A DNA stretch of 64,000 nucleotides from Lophium mytilinum (Eukaryota; Ascomycota; Dothideomycetes; Mytilinidiales; Mytilinidiaceae). The position numbers were made by a program, and so were the translations under genes. Of the stretch, positions 43,815 to 53,961 are shown one piece after another. Location: the NCBI GenBank assembly GCA_010093605.1, contig MU004182.1, positions 2,589,195-2,653,194 on the forward strand, given 5' to 3'. Each line of letters begins with the position of its first letter. Positions within the stretch are counted from its first letter, which is position 1. The notes under the pieces were generated by a model. It had not been told where the DNA came from, did not search any database, and saw nothing but the letters and a program-made list of their open reading frames with translations.

Positions 43815-46541
43815 ATGGCTCAAGACACGTCAGCTAGCTACACGTATCCCACTCCTCCTTTCATCAAGGCCGAGGACTCTCCGTCACCTCCGCCCGTAAC
43901 AGATACTGCCTCCGAACTCGAGCGGCCCCAATCGAACGGGACCACGGCGAACCCTCCTACTGCCTTCGCAGCTGCACAGATACCTTTCGACAACAAGGAC
44001 CCGGAAGGGTATTTGAGAAAATGTGCGGCATACAACAAGCGGACCGGGAAGAGATGTGAAAACGTGTTCGGCAAGGGAACAATGAACTCCCGCAACGGCA
44101 TTAATAGCAACCCAGAATACCTGGCAACATGCCATTCTCACAAGGGCCAGCTCTTCTTTGCTGGCCGGTGTCAGTACTCTGACCGTGCTGGAGAGCTTTG
44201 CGGGCGCCTTTTCAAATGGACCAAGCCCTACTTCCAACTTTGCAACGAGCACATGGGGCATCCAGACACGCCTTGCTACATTATGAAGCTTCCATTGGAG
44301 TTGAGACGCGAGATATATCGATATCTGATACCTAAAGGGCCCATTGGATCATCGACTGTCCCACAGCACGAGAATCCCCCTTTCGCTTTGCATTCCGCTG
44401 TACACGTTCCTCCCGTTCGCGCGACTCATCCAAGTTTCCTTCCACCTCCACCACCTCCACCACCTCCACCACCTGTTAATCCACATTTCGCTCCAGGGAA
44501 TATGAATGTCATGATACCCGCGACTCTGGGAGTACCCGCCCAAAACCGGTCATTCATGTCATTGTTGTTGATCAATAATCAAATTACTGCTGAGGTCTTA
44601 GATCTGCTGTACGGCACGATCCCCTTTACGATCGATATCCGCAAAGATGGAACTTTCATGTGCGGTAGGAGGCTTCTCGAAGCAAAGCCTGCTGAAGGAG
44701 GTCCCTTCGCGCCAGTATCAGCATCAGCAGACGAAAGCCTGGAGAAATTCCTCAAATCTTTCCAGTTCAGAGCTGTCAAAAATTACCACGTCGACATTTT
44801 AGTAGAAAATAGGCAGGAAACTGGTCCAGCCTTAGGAGGGCGACAACGCCGTCAACCTTGGTGGAGCGAAGAAGTAGAGCTGTACGACTTGAGAGACTAC
44901 GTCTCGGTGGCAGTGTCCGGAATACTTGCGAAGGCTACGAATCTCTCTCGCCTTATTGTGAGAGTCGGCGTTTCAGGGTTCAACTGGTCCGAAAGGGACC
45001 TCATTTCGAAGCTTCAGACAGTGGTAGAGCCATTCACCAGGCTCCGCAAAGTTGTGCAACCAAAACTACTTGGGGTCTATGACGGGCAGATCAACAATAA
45101 CTACTCCTGGATGATGCCCTTTGCTGGCCAAGCTAATGGCACTTTGTACTCAGTGCCAAGACTTCCTACGCAGAAACTCCTACTTGGAAATAGTAGCGCC
45201 GAATTAACACAAGAGTTTGAAGACTACAAGAAGACATGGGAGCGGACTATCTCGCGAAATACGCCGCCTCCTCCACGTCCTCCGATTCGTGCCATGTTCT
45301 CGGAGCTGAAAACCTTCTACACTAAACTCCACCAATTTATACCGGACATATATCGCTCTGCGCAACATAGTTTTCTTCACCGCGCGAGAGTCGCGCGAGA
45401 AAATGAAGATGTGATAGCATTCCGGGAAGTCCGTAATGAGCTCATTGGCTACTGGAATCAATACCTGGAAGAGGAAGAGCAGAAAAAGGAAGATATGAAC
45501 CAGAAAATGTGTCGGATGCTAGACGTGGATTCATATCCCTCGGAAGAGACTGAGGACGAGCCGACTAAGACCCCTGTAGAGCCTGGATCGCCTGATTACC
45601 TAGAGCTCCTAAAGGCGGCAGATGATGATCCGAATCTGCCAGCTCAGCGCTTCAATGTCAGACAGCTACAGCGCCAAGTTCTCATCCAACGACAGATGAT
45701 GTTCAGGATGCAATCGCAGGCACAGGCTCAGGCTGTAATGCAAACTCGGCAAGTACATTCGGCAGCTCAGCAGGCTTCAATGGCCTCCGGAACCTCCACA
45801 AATCAAACATCGCCGCAAGCAACAAACAACTCGAATAGTGGAGTGACTTCTGGATCGAGCTCTAGTTCTACAGCTAGCTCCTCGTCGAACACGGTGCAAT
45901 CAAGCTCTTCGTCCCAGCCCGCTGCGACAATGTGCAAACAAGTGGCTGGGCAAGTCGATATGCTTTCTCCCTTGGGAAACCCAGATGCTACCCTTCTCGA
46001 TCCGGCTTTGCCCATCATCGACGTTTACCAAAACCCACCTCGTCGTTCTGAGTATGCGGAACTCCAATGTTTTCCGTCCATTTACCCCTCGAGCACTGCG
46101 AGAGATCAAGGGCAAATGCAGATTCAAGATCAATATGTGCAGGCACAACAACGACTAGTTCAGGCCCAAGCACAACAACAACAACTAGCTCAAGCCCAAT
46201 CCCAGCAAATGACGCAAGCCCAAAGGCAACAGTTGGCACAGCACTTTCATCGACAACAAGCACAAGCACAAGCCCAAGCCCAAGCCCAAGCCCAAGCCAA
46301 CGCGCAAGCCGCACCTCACAGCGGCATGTCTCCTTTCATACATTCGATGGGACGCACCCTTCAGGCGCGCAAGCGCTCAATTGACGCCGCTGGTTTGGGG
46401 TCCGAAGGGGATGCCACCGATGTCGATCCTCCAATGAAGCGTTACCAAGGCATGTCGATGGCCGGGAGCGTGGGTGGTGGCGTTGTCATCGGCGACACGA
46501 AAGGGAAGGGCAAAGCCGTGTTCATTGAAATCGACGACTAA
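43815..46541 (+). CDS. Pro/Gln-rich protein with Cys/His-rich N-terminus and LPxELRxxIY motif
   Basis: Single exon, 908 residues from the first ATG in strong context (AAGATGG). Residues 55-150 hold spaced Cys and His (CAAYNKRTGKRC, CHSHK, RCQY, LCGRLF, LCNEH) that could bind zinc. LPLELRREIYRYLIP (159-173) is the F-box-like motif common in fungal proteins of unknown function, followed by a globular region to about 560. A polyproline run near 215, a Ser-rich stretch near 690 and a QA-rich tract (about 774-836) are low-complexity. The end (KGKGKAVFIEIDD) is basic then acidic. Possibly a nuclear or ubiquitin-linked protein; no function can be given. Confidence 0.8.
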   Translation: MAQDTSASYTYPTPPFIKAEDSPSPPPVTDTASELERPQSNGTTANPPTAFAAAQIPFDNKDPEGYLRKCAAYNKRTGKRCENVFGKGTMNSRNGINSNPEYLATCHSHKGQLFFAGRCQYSDRAGELCGRLFKWTKPYFQLCNEHMGHPDTPCYIMKLPLELRREIYRYLIPKGPIGSSTVPQHENPPFALHSAVHVPPVRATHPSFLPPPPPPPPPPPVNPHFAPGNMNVMIPATLGVPAQNRSFMSLLLINNQITAEVLDLLYGTIPFTIDIRKDGTFMCGRRLLEAKPAEGGPFAPVSASADESLEKFLKSFQFRAVKNYHVDILVENRQETGPALGGRQRRQPWWSEEVELYDLRDYVSVAVSGILAKATNLSRLIVRVGVSGFNWSERDLISKLQTVVEPFTRLRKVVQPKLLGVYDGQINNNYSWMMPFAGQANGTLYSVPRLPTQKLLLGNSSAELTQEFEDYKKTWERTISRNTPPPPRPPIRAMFSELKTFYTKLHQFIPDIYRSAQHSFLHRARVARENEDVIAFREVRNELIGYWNQYLEEEEQKKEDMNQKMCRMLDVDSYPSEETEDEPTKTPVEPGSPDYLELLKAADDDPNLPAQRFNVRQLQRQVLIQRQMMFRMQSQAQAQAVMQTRQVHSAAQQASMASGTSTNQTSPQATNNSNSGVTSGSSSSSTASSSSNTVQSSSSSQPAATMCKQVAGQVDMLSPLGNPDATLLDPALPIIDVYQNPPRRSEYAELQCFPSIYPSSTARDQGQMQIQDQYVQAQQRLVQAQAQQQQLAQAQSQQMTQAQRQQLAQHFHRQQAQAQAQAQAQAQANAQAAPHSGMSPFIHSMGRTLQARKRSIDAAGLGSEGDATDVDPPMKRYQGMSMAGSVGGGVVIGDTKGKGKAVFIEIDD

Positions 46542-47079
46542 TCGGAGGCTAGGAAGGGTTTGAATCCTTTTGGCGTTACGGGCAGGTCTGCTTTCTCATA
46601 TGTTTAGGTCGGAAAGTGGTACGATACCAGACTCCATGCGATGATCAGATCAGCACCCGTAGTGTCACGTGCATATAACGTGTTCTTGGCGTTCTGGACT
46701 GCATCTGTCGATCCCGGTTTTTCCCTTCCCTTGCACGCGAAAATCGGCATCGCATCAGAGTGGGAGCTTCTGGATATTGTTTCCTCACTTTTCATCGTAA
46801 TTCTCATACCCTTGGCCCAGCGTCTGCTACTGCATTTCTCTCTCACGATTATGTATTTTCGGCTTTTAGTCTAGTGGGATGGGTTTCTAGGTAGCGACGC
46901 ATTACGACTATCAAGATTCCATAGCATATGTATACGCCGCATCCAGTATGCGGTAATGAGAATGTTTTCACCATTACTACCTCTCCTGAAGCAATCCAAT
47001 TTCCAGCCCTCTCAGCCTTGCTTAAACTCCTTCCATTCTCGTTCCTCATTTTTTCTACATCCCGTAACCCGATGCCCAT
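46542..47079. other. Tail-to-tail intergenic stretch
   Basis: 538 bp between convergent genes; no gene or repeat seen. Open frames on the plus strand beyond 46928 run into the antisense of the next gene. Confidence 0.4.
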
Positions 47080-48861
47080 TCAATCCGGCCCCGCCCTCAA
47101 CAACCTCTCCCTCAACGACGCGGCGCGCTCTCTCGCCCTCTGCCGTCCCCGCCCCTCACTCCTCCGCCGCTGCAAACACTCCAACGCCGGCTTCGCCCGC
47201 ACCCAATCCACCAACTCCTCCACATCCGACCCACACAGCGACTCACTTCCCGTGCCCGCATCGCTCGACTCGTGCCCATCGGCGCGTGGGCGCGAGATCC
47301 GCCGCAGCGTGCCCCCCTTCCGCCTCTCCGCACGCGGGAGCGGCTGCCGACGAATCGTGTTCTCCGAATCCGTATCCTCCTCCTCCTCTTCCCCAGAATC
47401 TGACCCCGAGTTCGATGTATTCGTATCCACGTCGCCGTCGCCGGCGTCCCGCTCCGCGTCCTCGTCGTCGAGATCCAGCTTGAACACGACGCTGACTTCG
47501 TCGTCGTCGAGGTCTGGGCTCGGCGCTTCGGGAGCCTCGTTCGCCGCCTGCTCGCCCGGCTGCAGCGTCTCGAGCTCGCGCGCGAGGTCCCAGAGCTTGG
47601 ATTTGAGGGCGTGGTAGAAGGCGTCCTGGGCGGGGTTGAGCGGGGGTGGCGGGTTGCTTGGGCGGCGGTGGGGGAGGGGGAGGAGGGCGGAGAGGTGGCC
47701 TTGGGGGTGGGCGTGTGGGTGAACTTCGATGCGGGTAGTGGGTTTTGGGGGGTTAGGGGGGAACTTGGGCGCGGGGAGGTTGTTGAAGCTTGTGAAGCGG
47801 CGGGCGGTGCGGCGAGTGGTGGTGGTCTGATGGTTCTCGTGGTCTGAGGCGGTGAGTTGATGCTCGGGGTGGGTGCGGAGGGGGTAGGTGCGCGCGCGGA
47901 CGTGGCGCTTTATGTTGCCGTCGAGGGGGTAGGAGGGGATGGTGGATTGGTCGAAGAGGAGGGGTTTGAGAGAGGGTTCGGGGGGGATGGAGGGGTATGA
48001 TTGGGGCGATTCTTCTGTGTTTCGTAAGGCGTAGATCTCGTGAGAGTCTCTATGCGGTTTGCGTACGAGATGGTAGTCTTCGTCCTCGGATTCCCAGTAG
48101 TCGCTCCCAGAGCAGCCTTCACTGGTGAGGTTGTCGAGGACGTCTTGGACGCCGGTTGTGATAACTTTGGCAGGGTGACATGGGTGGTCTGGTTGTTGGT
48201 GTTTGCGCGAAGGCCTTGGCTTCTTACGTTTGTGTCCACATGGCGAGCTCTCTGAGTCTGAGGGTTCGCTTCCAGAGCAGCCTGTTGGTGTGAGGTTGTC
48301 GAGGACATTTTGGACGCGGTTTGTCATGATGTTTCCAGAATGACAGGCTCCGTCTACTTGTGCAGATTCGCCTGATTTAGGGGTACGTTGTTTTGATCTG
48401 CCTCTCCTTACATATTCGCTAGTAGTCGACGCGTCTGTGCTGTCCGTACTCAGGCCGTTGAGGTTGATTTCGAGGTATGAATCGTCCTCATCGTTGCTGG
48501 CACTCCTATTCTGCCCCTTCTGCACGACAGCTTCGCTGAGTTGTTCGTAGTCATCGAGCTTGTCGGCATCAGACAAGGGTTGATGAGAGTCGTGTCGTAT
48601 GCTACGAGGCGTTTGGGAATGTTCTGCCCGCGTACTAGCGAGAACGTCGTGGAGCGTAGTGTAGGTGGTGGGGATATTGTAACGACTTAGTGCGAGGTCG
48701 CTTGGCACATCAGGAAGACTGGCTTTAATGATTTGCGAAGGATCTGAATAGAGACCATCCTAATCCCAGAGTCAGTCATACTTAGCTCAGACCGAGTAGT
48801 CATTCAGATAGTGCGTCTGGGGAGGCTGAATAGGAAGTCTTACTCCCACTTGCGACCCCAT
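47080..48861 (-). CDS. Disordered acidic protein of unknown function with a duplicated module
   Basis: Two exons: 48861-48844 (MGSQVG) and 48759-47080, joined over an 84-bp intron with GTAAGA donor and ATTAG acceptor, give 565 residues. The long exon itself has only a GTG at its apparent start, so the small first exon is needed. The protein is low-complexity: acidic, Ser/Pro-rich and basic patches alternate. Two copies of a module are seen, CHSGNIMTNRVQNVLDNLTP followed by GCSGSEPSDSESS, and CHPAKVITTGVQDVLDNLTS followed by GCSGSDYWESEDED. A possible helical segment lies at AFYHALKSKLWDLARELETL. No family is recognised. Confidence 0.7.
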
Positions 48862-50490
48862 GGTGCCTAGAACAGATACAACTCCTGCAGAATCTGATCT
48901 CCTTTCGATTTGGAGGTTGAAGGTGCGGTTAGGAGATTTCAGAGGTTGGCGTGAGGTGAAGACGTCGGTGCTTCGAGGTTACACAAAGCTGATTGCTTGC
49001 CGTATCAGCTGATTGGAAAGTCGACGTCCGGTGATAGGTATTAGGGGTGCAAAGGCTTCAAAAACATGCAGACAAACCCAGGTGCGCAGTATAGAATGTT
49101 GGGATAAGAAAAGATGCAGAAGAGCAACGGAGCGTATGGTGATTAGAGATATATGAGGTCGCGTGAACACAGCCGAGCGTATTTACCCACCCAGCAGCCA
49201 TGCAAAACTCAGAGCAGGCACGCATAACGCCAGATGACGATGCATGATGGCGCAGTTGCCGTTGGCAGGCCACGCAGCCTCCCGAGGTCCTCACCAGCCA
49301 AGGGTAGAGAACGTCGACAACTCCTCCCATGAAAGGCTTCTATTCGGCGACCACCCAGGGTACTAGACGGGCCGAGTCTGGCGTGCTAATGGCGGCATGC
49401 CGGTTGGCTAGCTCCCAACTTCGGCGTCCTCAGAATGTATGATGAATGCATGTTTTCTTTATCACTGGCGTCTTTCCGGTGGACTCGGCGTTCTCGGCCC
49501 TGCACTGGGGCATTTGTTATGGTCTCTCCACCATCGAGCACGGGCCAAACTATGGCGCTGCCGACTCCACTTTTGGCTTCGGCTGCCCCCGCACAACCTG
49601 TGCTACGGCCGGGAAACGGCACTACGGCCGCAATAGGCCGTAGTGCGCTGCCTTCGCCAGACCTCATCCCATCCAAGTTCAACACCAGGCATCGAACATA
49701 TATTTTGAGCATGGTTTACATCGCAAAGCTGCCATAGAGCCTTTCGGAGGACTACCACTCTCTTGTTTTCCGCGCGTACGTACTGCGAGACTGCGACCCC
49801 AAGGAGGCCAACAAGGATATTTTTCAGAATGGCGAATTCCGGAGTACAAAGGGCATGTCGGGACAATTCCCACATTTTGCCTAGGCTTTCTATGCTGCTT
49901 TAAGGGACCTCGACGGCATTTAAAACTCTTTAGTAGCATACAGCATTTTTCCACAACATTTCTACCGCTATCGTCAGTGTAACGAAGGACTCAAATAGGG
50001 TAGACCATCACGTGACGTAAATCGACTTTAGTGGCATGCCACCATGTGGATGCAATTATCTCAGTACTGAAAGAATTTGGGCCTGTTCCATTGGTTCATG
50101 CCTCTGAGGAAGGATCTCCAAAGTGTGAATGGATTCTCGTCTAAGCGTCAGAGTGAACCTTGAAATCCTCGAAAACCTTGACGACCTTTCTAGACTTTAC
50201 ACCCAATAGGCTTCGTTACCATGTTTTCATAGCATTGGCATAGGGCGAACCTGGAAAACGACAGCGCGACACACACATGAAGATTACACGGCTCTCTTAC
50301 ACCTCGATCGCTGTTCCATACTCTCAACGAAACTTATACAGCCCGGACTTCATGCCCTCGACGAAGATCTCGTAACACACAATCCGCGACTCGGAAGAGA
50401 ACTCCAACGCACAGTGCTGCTCTCGAACCGCACCGCAACTTCCCTCTCAAATACACACACACGTCTAAACTTCCGATACACTCCGCCACT
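48862..50490. other. Gene-free stretch
   Basis: About 1.6 kb. Only short frames on both strands, no domain. A perfect 11-bp-stem hairpin lies at 49619-49646. Confidence 0.45.
49619..49646. repeat. Perfect short inverted repeat
   Basis: GCACTACGGCC and GGCCGTAGTGC are perfect inverted copies separated by GCAATA. Could be a dyad for a DNA-binding protein or a small cruciform; nothing around it gives a function. Confidence 0.6.
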
Positions 50491-51009
50491 ATGTCTACTC
50501 CATCAGGACGACACCACTGTACCTCCACCCAAACCCCCCTACGAGAAGAATGCACCAAGCTTACCTCCGCAACTGCTGTCTCCATCGAGCCCACCCTCGC
50601 AAGCGCCCGGCAGCTGCTAAGACGCGAAGCCGCGCAGACCATCGAACAGGACCGCTTGCCGAAGCGCACGCAGGAGATGCAGCACCGGGAGCACGAAAAG
50701 AAGGCGTATTACGAAGCTCGGTACCGCACGCTAAGTATGCGGAATTGGAATTATCGGAGGAACTATGATGTGGCGATGAGGGAGGCGAGGGAGGGGAAGA
50801 GGGTGGAAAAGAGGGTATTGATTGGGTTAGAGGCAATGGGAGATACGGGTGCTGTCAAGAAGAAGAAGAAGAAGGTGACAGTGGGGAAGTGCACGGTTAG
50901 GAGGTCTGAGAGGCTAAGGTTGAAACTGAAGGAGGAGACGGGAAGGGCTAGAGTGGAGAGGGGGGATTCGGGGCGGACGATGCGTCTGAGAGATGGGATT
51001 GGAGATTGA
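50491..51009 (+). CDS. Small basic protein, hypothetical
   Basis: Single exon, 172 residues from an ATG in good context (CACTATGTC). It is highly charged: helical, Arg/Glu-rich from about 60 to 110 (HEKKAYYEARYRTLSMRNWN), followed by a run of six lysines and an RRSERLRLKLKEE segment. No family is recognised. The composition suits a nuclear or nucleolar protein. It may be a real lineage-specific gene; codon bias is unremarkable, so this remains tentative. Confidence 0.45.
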   Translation: MSTPSGRHHCTSTQTPLREECTKLTSATAVSIEPTLASARQLLRREAAQTIEQDRLPKRTQEMQHREHEKKAYYEARYRTLSMRNWNYRRNYDVAMREAREGKRVEKRVLIGLEAMGDTGAVKKKKKKVTVGKCTVRRSERLRLKLKEETGRARVERGDSGRTMRLRDGIGD

Positions 51010-51291
51010 GGGTATGCTGAGCCCAGCGGCAAAGATGATGGGGTTGGACGTTGGATTGAATGTTGTGAAGATGAATAGACTTGGTATATAAAGAATACGG
51101 TGTAGGATTCGCTGCTCAGACAGTGTCTACAGTATGCCAATACGCCGTACATGATCGAATTCGAAATGCGAGATTTTGAATCGTGTATGAAAAATGCTAT
51201 ATTTGCGCACTTGTTACCAGTGCCATGAGTCCACAAGTCCATTCCGCGGAACCTAGAAGTGATGCCAGTTCTACCGCTCCAAGACTAAAAC

Positions 51292-52576
51292 CTAGTCCTG
51301 AAAGACCATGACGCCTCTATCATAAAGGCCTGTGACCAACCCAATACCCCTAGTAGTGTCTCTCATCACCGTGCTAGCTGTCATAATGTCGACGCCGCGG
51401 TACAAAGTCTTCATACCACCCTCCTCGCTCCATTCGCCGAGCCAGCTCGGCGCTCGCACCTTGCAGACATCGGTACCCTGTCCCTCTGGAGAATTGCACC
51501 AGATTCTCGAAATAGCGACCTTCATCATACTCGGGACATGCATATGCGCAGCGATGAGAAGCTTCCCATTGCCATCAACCGAGAGATTGTCCGGAGATCC
51601 TTCTGGAACGGTGATAGACTTCAAAAACGCCAAGTCGCGGGACTCGGTCACGTTGTACAGCCTCACGCTTTCCGTAGAAGACGAAGATACAGCGAGGGTG
51701 GTCTCGTTAAGGAATTTGATGCCGTTCGCCATCGGAACCCGAGCGACCGTCCTGGTAATGTTCTTCGCGAGGTTGATGTGCACTACGCTTCCGCCAGGAA
51801 TGCCGACGTAGGTTTCCATTTTCGCTAGGACGGGGTTGAATCGCACTCTGAAGTGGTGGTCATTCGAGACGAAGATTTCGGCCTCGTTGATGGCGACGAT
51901 GGCGTTTGGTGTTGGCAGAAGTGGGTGCTTCAGAGTGCCGACGTGGGTCGCTATGGCATCCGAGATTGAGAGTTGGAATATCTCGACGGCGGAGCCGCTT
52001 CTGGCGTGATTGACAACGTAAAGGGTGGACGTTGGCGCGTAGTACTCGATGCCGAGAGGATGAAAGTCTGTCTCGCTGGATGGGAAATTGGAGAACGTTA
52101 TGCGCTTCAGCGCCTCGTCGTCGGAAAGATCCGTATTCGAGTAGTCGTAAAGGTAGAGTCCGCCGGAAACCCCGGCTTCTATATTGAAGTATCCCAAAAC
52201 TGTGTTCCAGCTATCCCTCCCAGCGTCGCAGCTCAGGATTGCCAATCCCATTGCCTCGTCCATGAGCCCATCCTCGCAGTTTCTTATACTATGGGTGAGC
52301 CTGCTCTCCTGCGACTTGAATGTTGAAAGCGGTGTTATCTTGTGGGGTGCATTGGTGATCATATGGGAGAGGGCTATTATGCGGCCGTAGAGCCATGGGG
52401 CGGCGATGGAAAGGAGTATGGTAGTCTACGTCTAGAGTTAGCTTTCGATGTATAAGAGTACGTTCAGTCCCCCTCCCTAGACTCTTCCTTGGAGGGCATG
52501 GACCCGCCTGGCCCTGGAGTCTTGAGGTGAGACGATAGCGAAATAGACTCACAATACCTGCTGTTTTGATGTACAT
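51292..52576 (-). CDS. Paraoxonase/arylesterase-like beta-propeller protein
   Basis: Two exons (52576-52553, 52425-51292; 127-bp intron with a perfect GTGAGT donor) give 385 residues. The short first exon supplies the start of an N-terminal signal anchor (MYIKTAGI then TTILLSIAAPWLYGRIIAL). The family signature is seen in ETDFHPLGIEYY, LYVVNHARSGSAVEIFQL, IFVSNDHHFR and SPDNLSVDGNGKLLIAAH, matching serum paraoxonase/strictosidine-synthase-like calcium-binding propellers. These hydrolyse lactones or esters. A lactonase at the membrane or in the secretory path is likely; the substrate is unknown. Confidence 0.8.
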
Positions 52577-53961
52577 GTTGAAAGTTAGATGGATGACAGT
52601 CTCCAAGCTCAGGTAGAGGAAGAGACCGGAAGCTGGTTTCAAGGGGGTTCAAGGGCAGAATGATGTCTTGGAGAAGTTTTGATTGTGAAGTACATAATGT
52701 AAGGCTGACTGTATTGATAGCCGTCGCCTTGGTCAGCTTTGGGATTGCAATGCAATAATAACTACTGTTTGTGTTGTGTACCCCGCGGTTTTGAACGCTA
52801 TACGCCTCCACAGGGGGCATGAGAAAGGTGGCACTCTGTTCTACATGGGTGTGTGCCCTTGTATGCCATCACCGAGGGTGCTTAAAAGCATTTCGGAAAT
52901 CCAATATAGAGTAGAAGTTCGTCCCTCTAGGCCCTGGTGTCGCGCTGAGGTGTTTCAAACGACGGTAGAAAGGTGCACATAAGGGATCGCGTGAAGCGTG
53001 GCAGTTAGGTGTTAATAGAAAATGGCAGTAAAGTATCCACACACTATTTATATTTATATGCTTACTATGGTACCTAGGTACGCTCGTTTAGCGCCGCTTG
53101 AGGTCCCATAGCATGCTATTGTTGTGCATGAACTACCAGTTTTGGCAAGCCTGACAGCGCTCTGGGCCACCTCAAACGGTGCTGAACCGCTAGAGTGGGC
53201 CCTTTCCCCAACCTAGGTATGCAGTGTGTCGATATTTAGATGAGGCCAATGAGAGTTGGCCATTCTACCCGATCTTTTTCAGAACTATGTCTGCGCACCT
53301 TGTACATCCTACCAATCCATTTATAGCATCTTTAGCTATCCGTCATCGGCATGTCTACGATATAGATTCGCAAACAGCGATTGATGTCTTCTTCTCCTCT
53401 TGGTCTCCGCTAGTCTTTGAGGCAAGTGAGCTCGAAAAAGGCGGAAAGGGCGCATATGAGCGCATATCAGAGGCAGAGCCTTATCGGGCCACATAGCCTA
53501 TGTTTTGATATCTTTGTCCCTTATATAAGCACCAATTGCGAGGTTGCCTACGTAAAGTCTAGCCAATCACAAGGCATATTTATCAACGTCGTTGCCCCTA
53601 GTAGCGGCGCCATATAGACTTCCTCACCCCAACATCACTCCCACACTCATCTCAGCCCTTCCTAGGCGCACGAATAGACAACCATTATTGTTCACCGTAC
53701 CACGGGTGACTCTTCACTTAGAGGTAAGAGATGATGAGTCACGCAAGTCATTCTTTTCTAGCTGCGAGGTGCCGGCCGTTGTTGCCTGAAGTACACCGCT
53801 CTTCCTATATTTGCTTGCTATTTCCGCCTTCCAAAAGGCAAACACCAGTCCTTCATCGGCTGGCCCAATTTCACTTCACTCTAATCACATCAGTCTTTCC
53901 TTCAGTCATTTCCCTAGTCTCATTCGCTTCACTTCATCAACACGCTCACACCACACCCGTT
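52577..53961. other. Gene-free stretch
   Basis: About 1.4 kb, including the promoter of the DUF2828 gene. AT-rich near 53030-53070. The open frame of the next gene reaches back to 53731 with an ATG, but the N-terminal part is not conserved-looking and runs through a pyrimidine-rich leader. A weak inverted repeat lies at 53071-53219. Confidence 0.4.
53071..53219. repeat. Imperfect inverted repeat, possible worn MITE
   Basis: TACCTAGGTA at 53071 recurs inverted (ACCTAGGTA) at 53211-53219. Further in, AGCGCCGCTTGAGGT at about 53090 pairs with ACCTCAAACGGTGCT at about 53169. The overall length of about 150 bp and arm layout suggest a small transposon remnant; no target duplication is clear. Confidence 0.4.
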
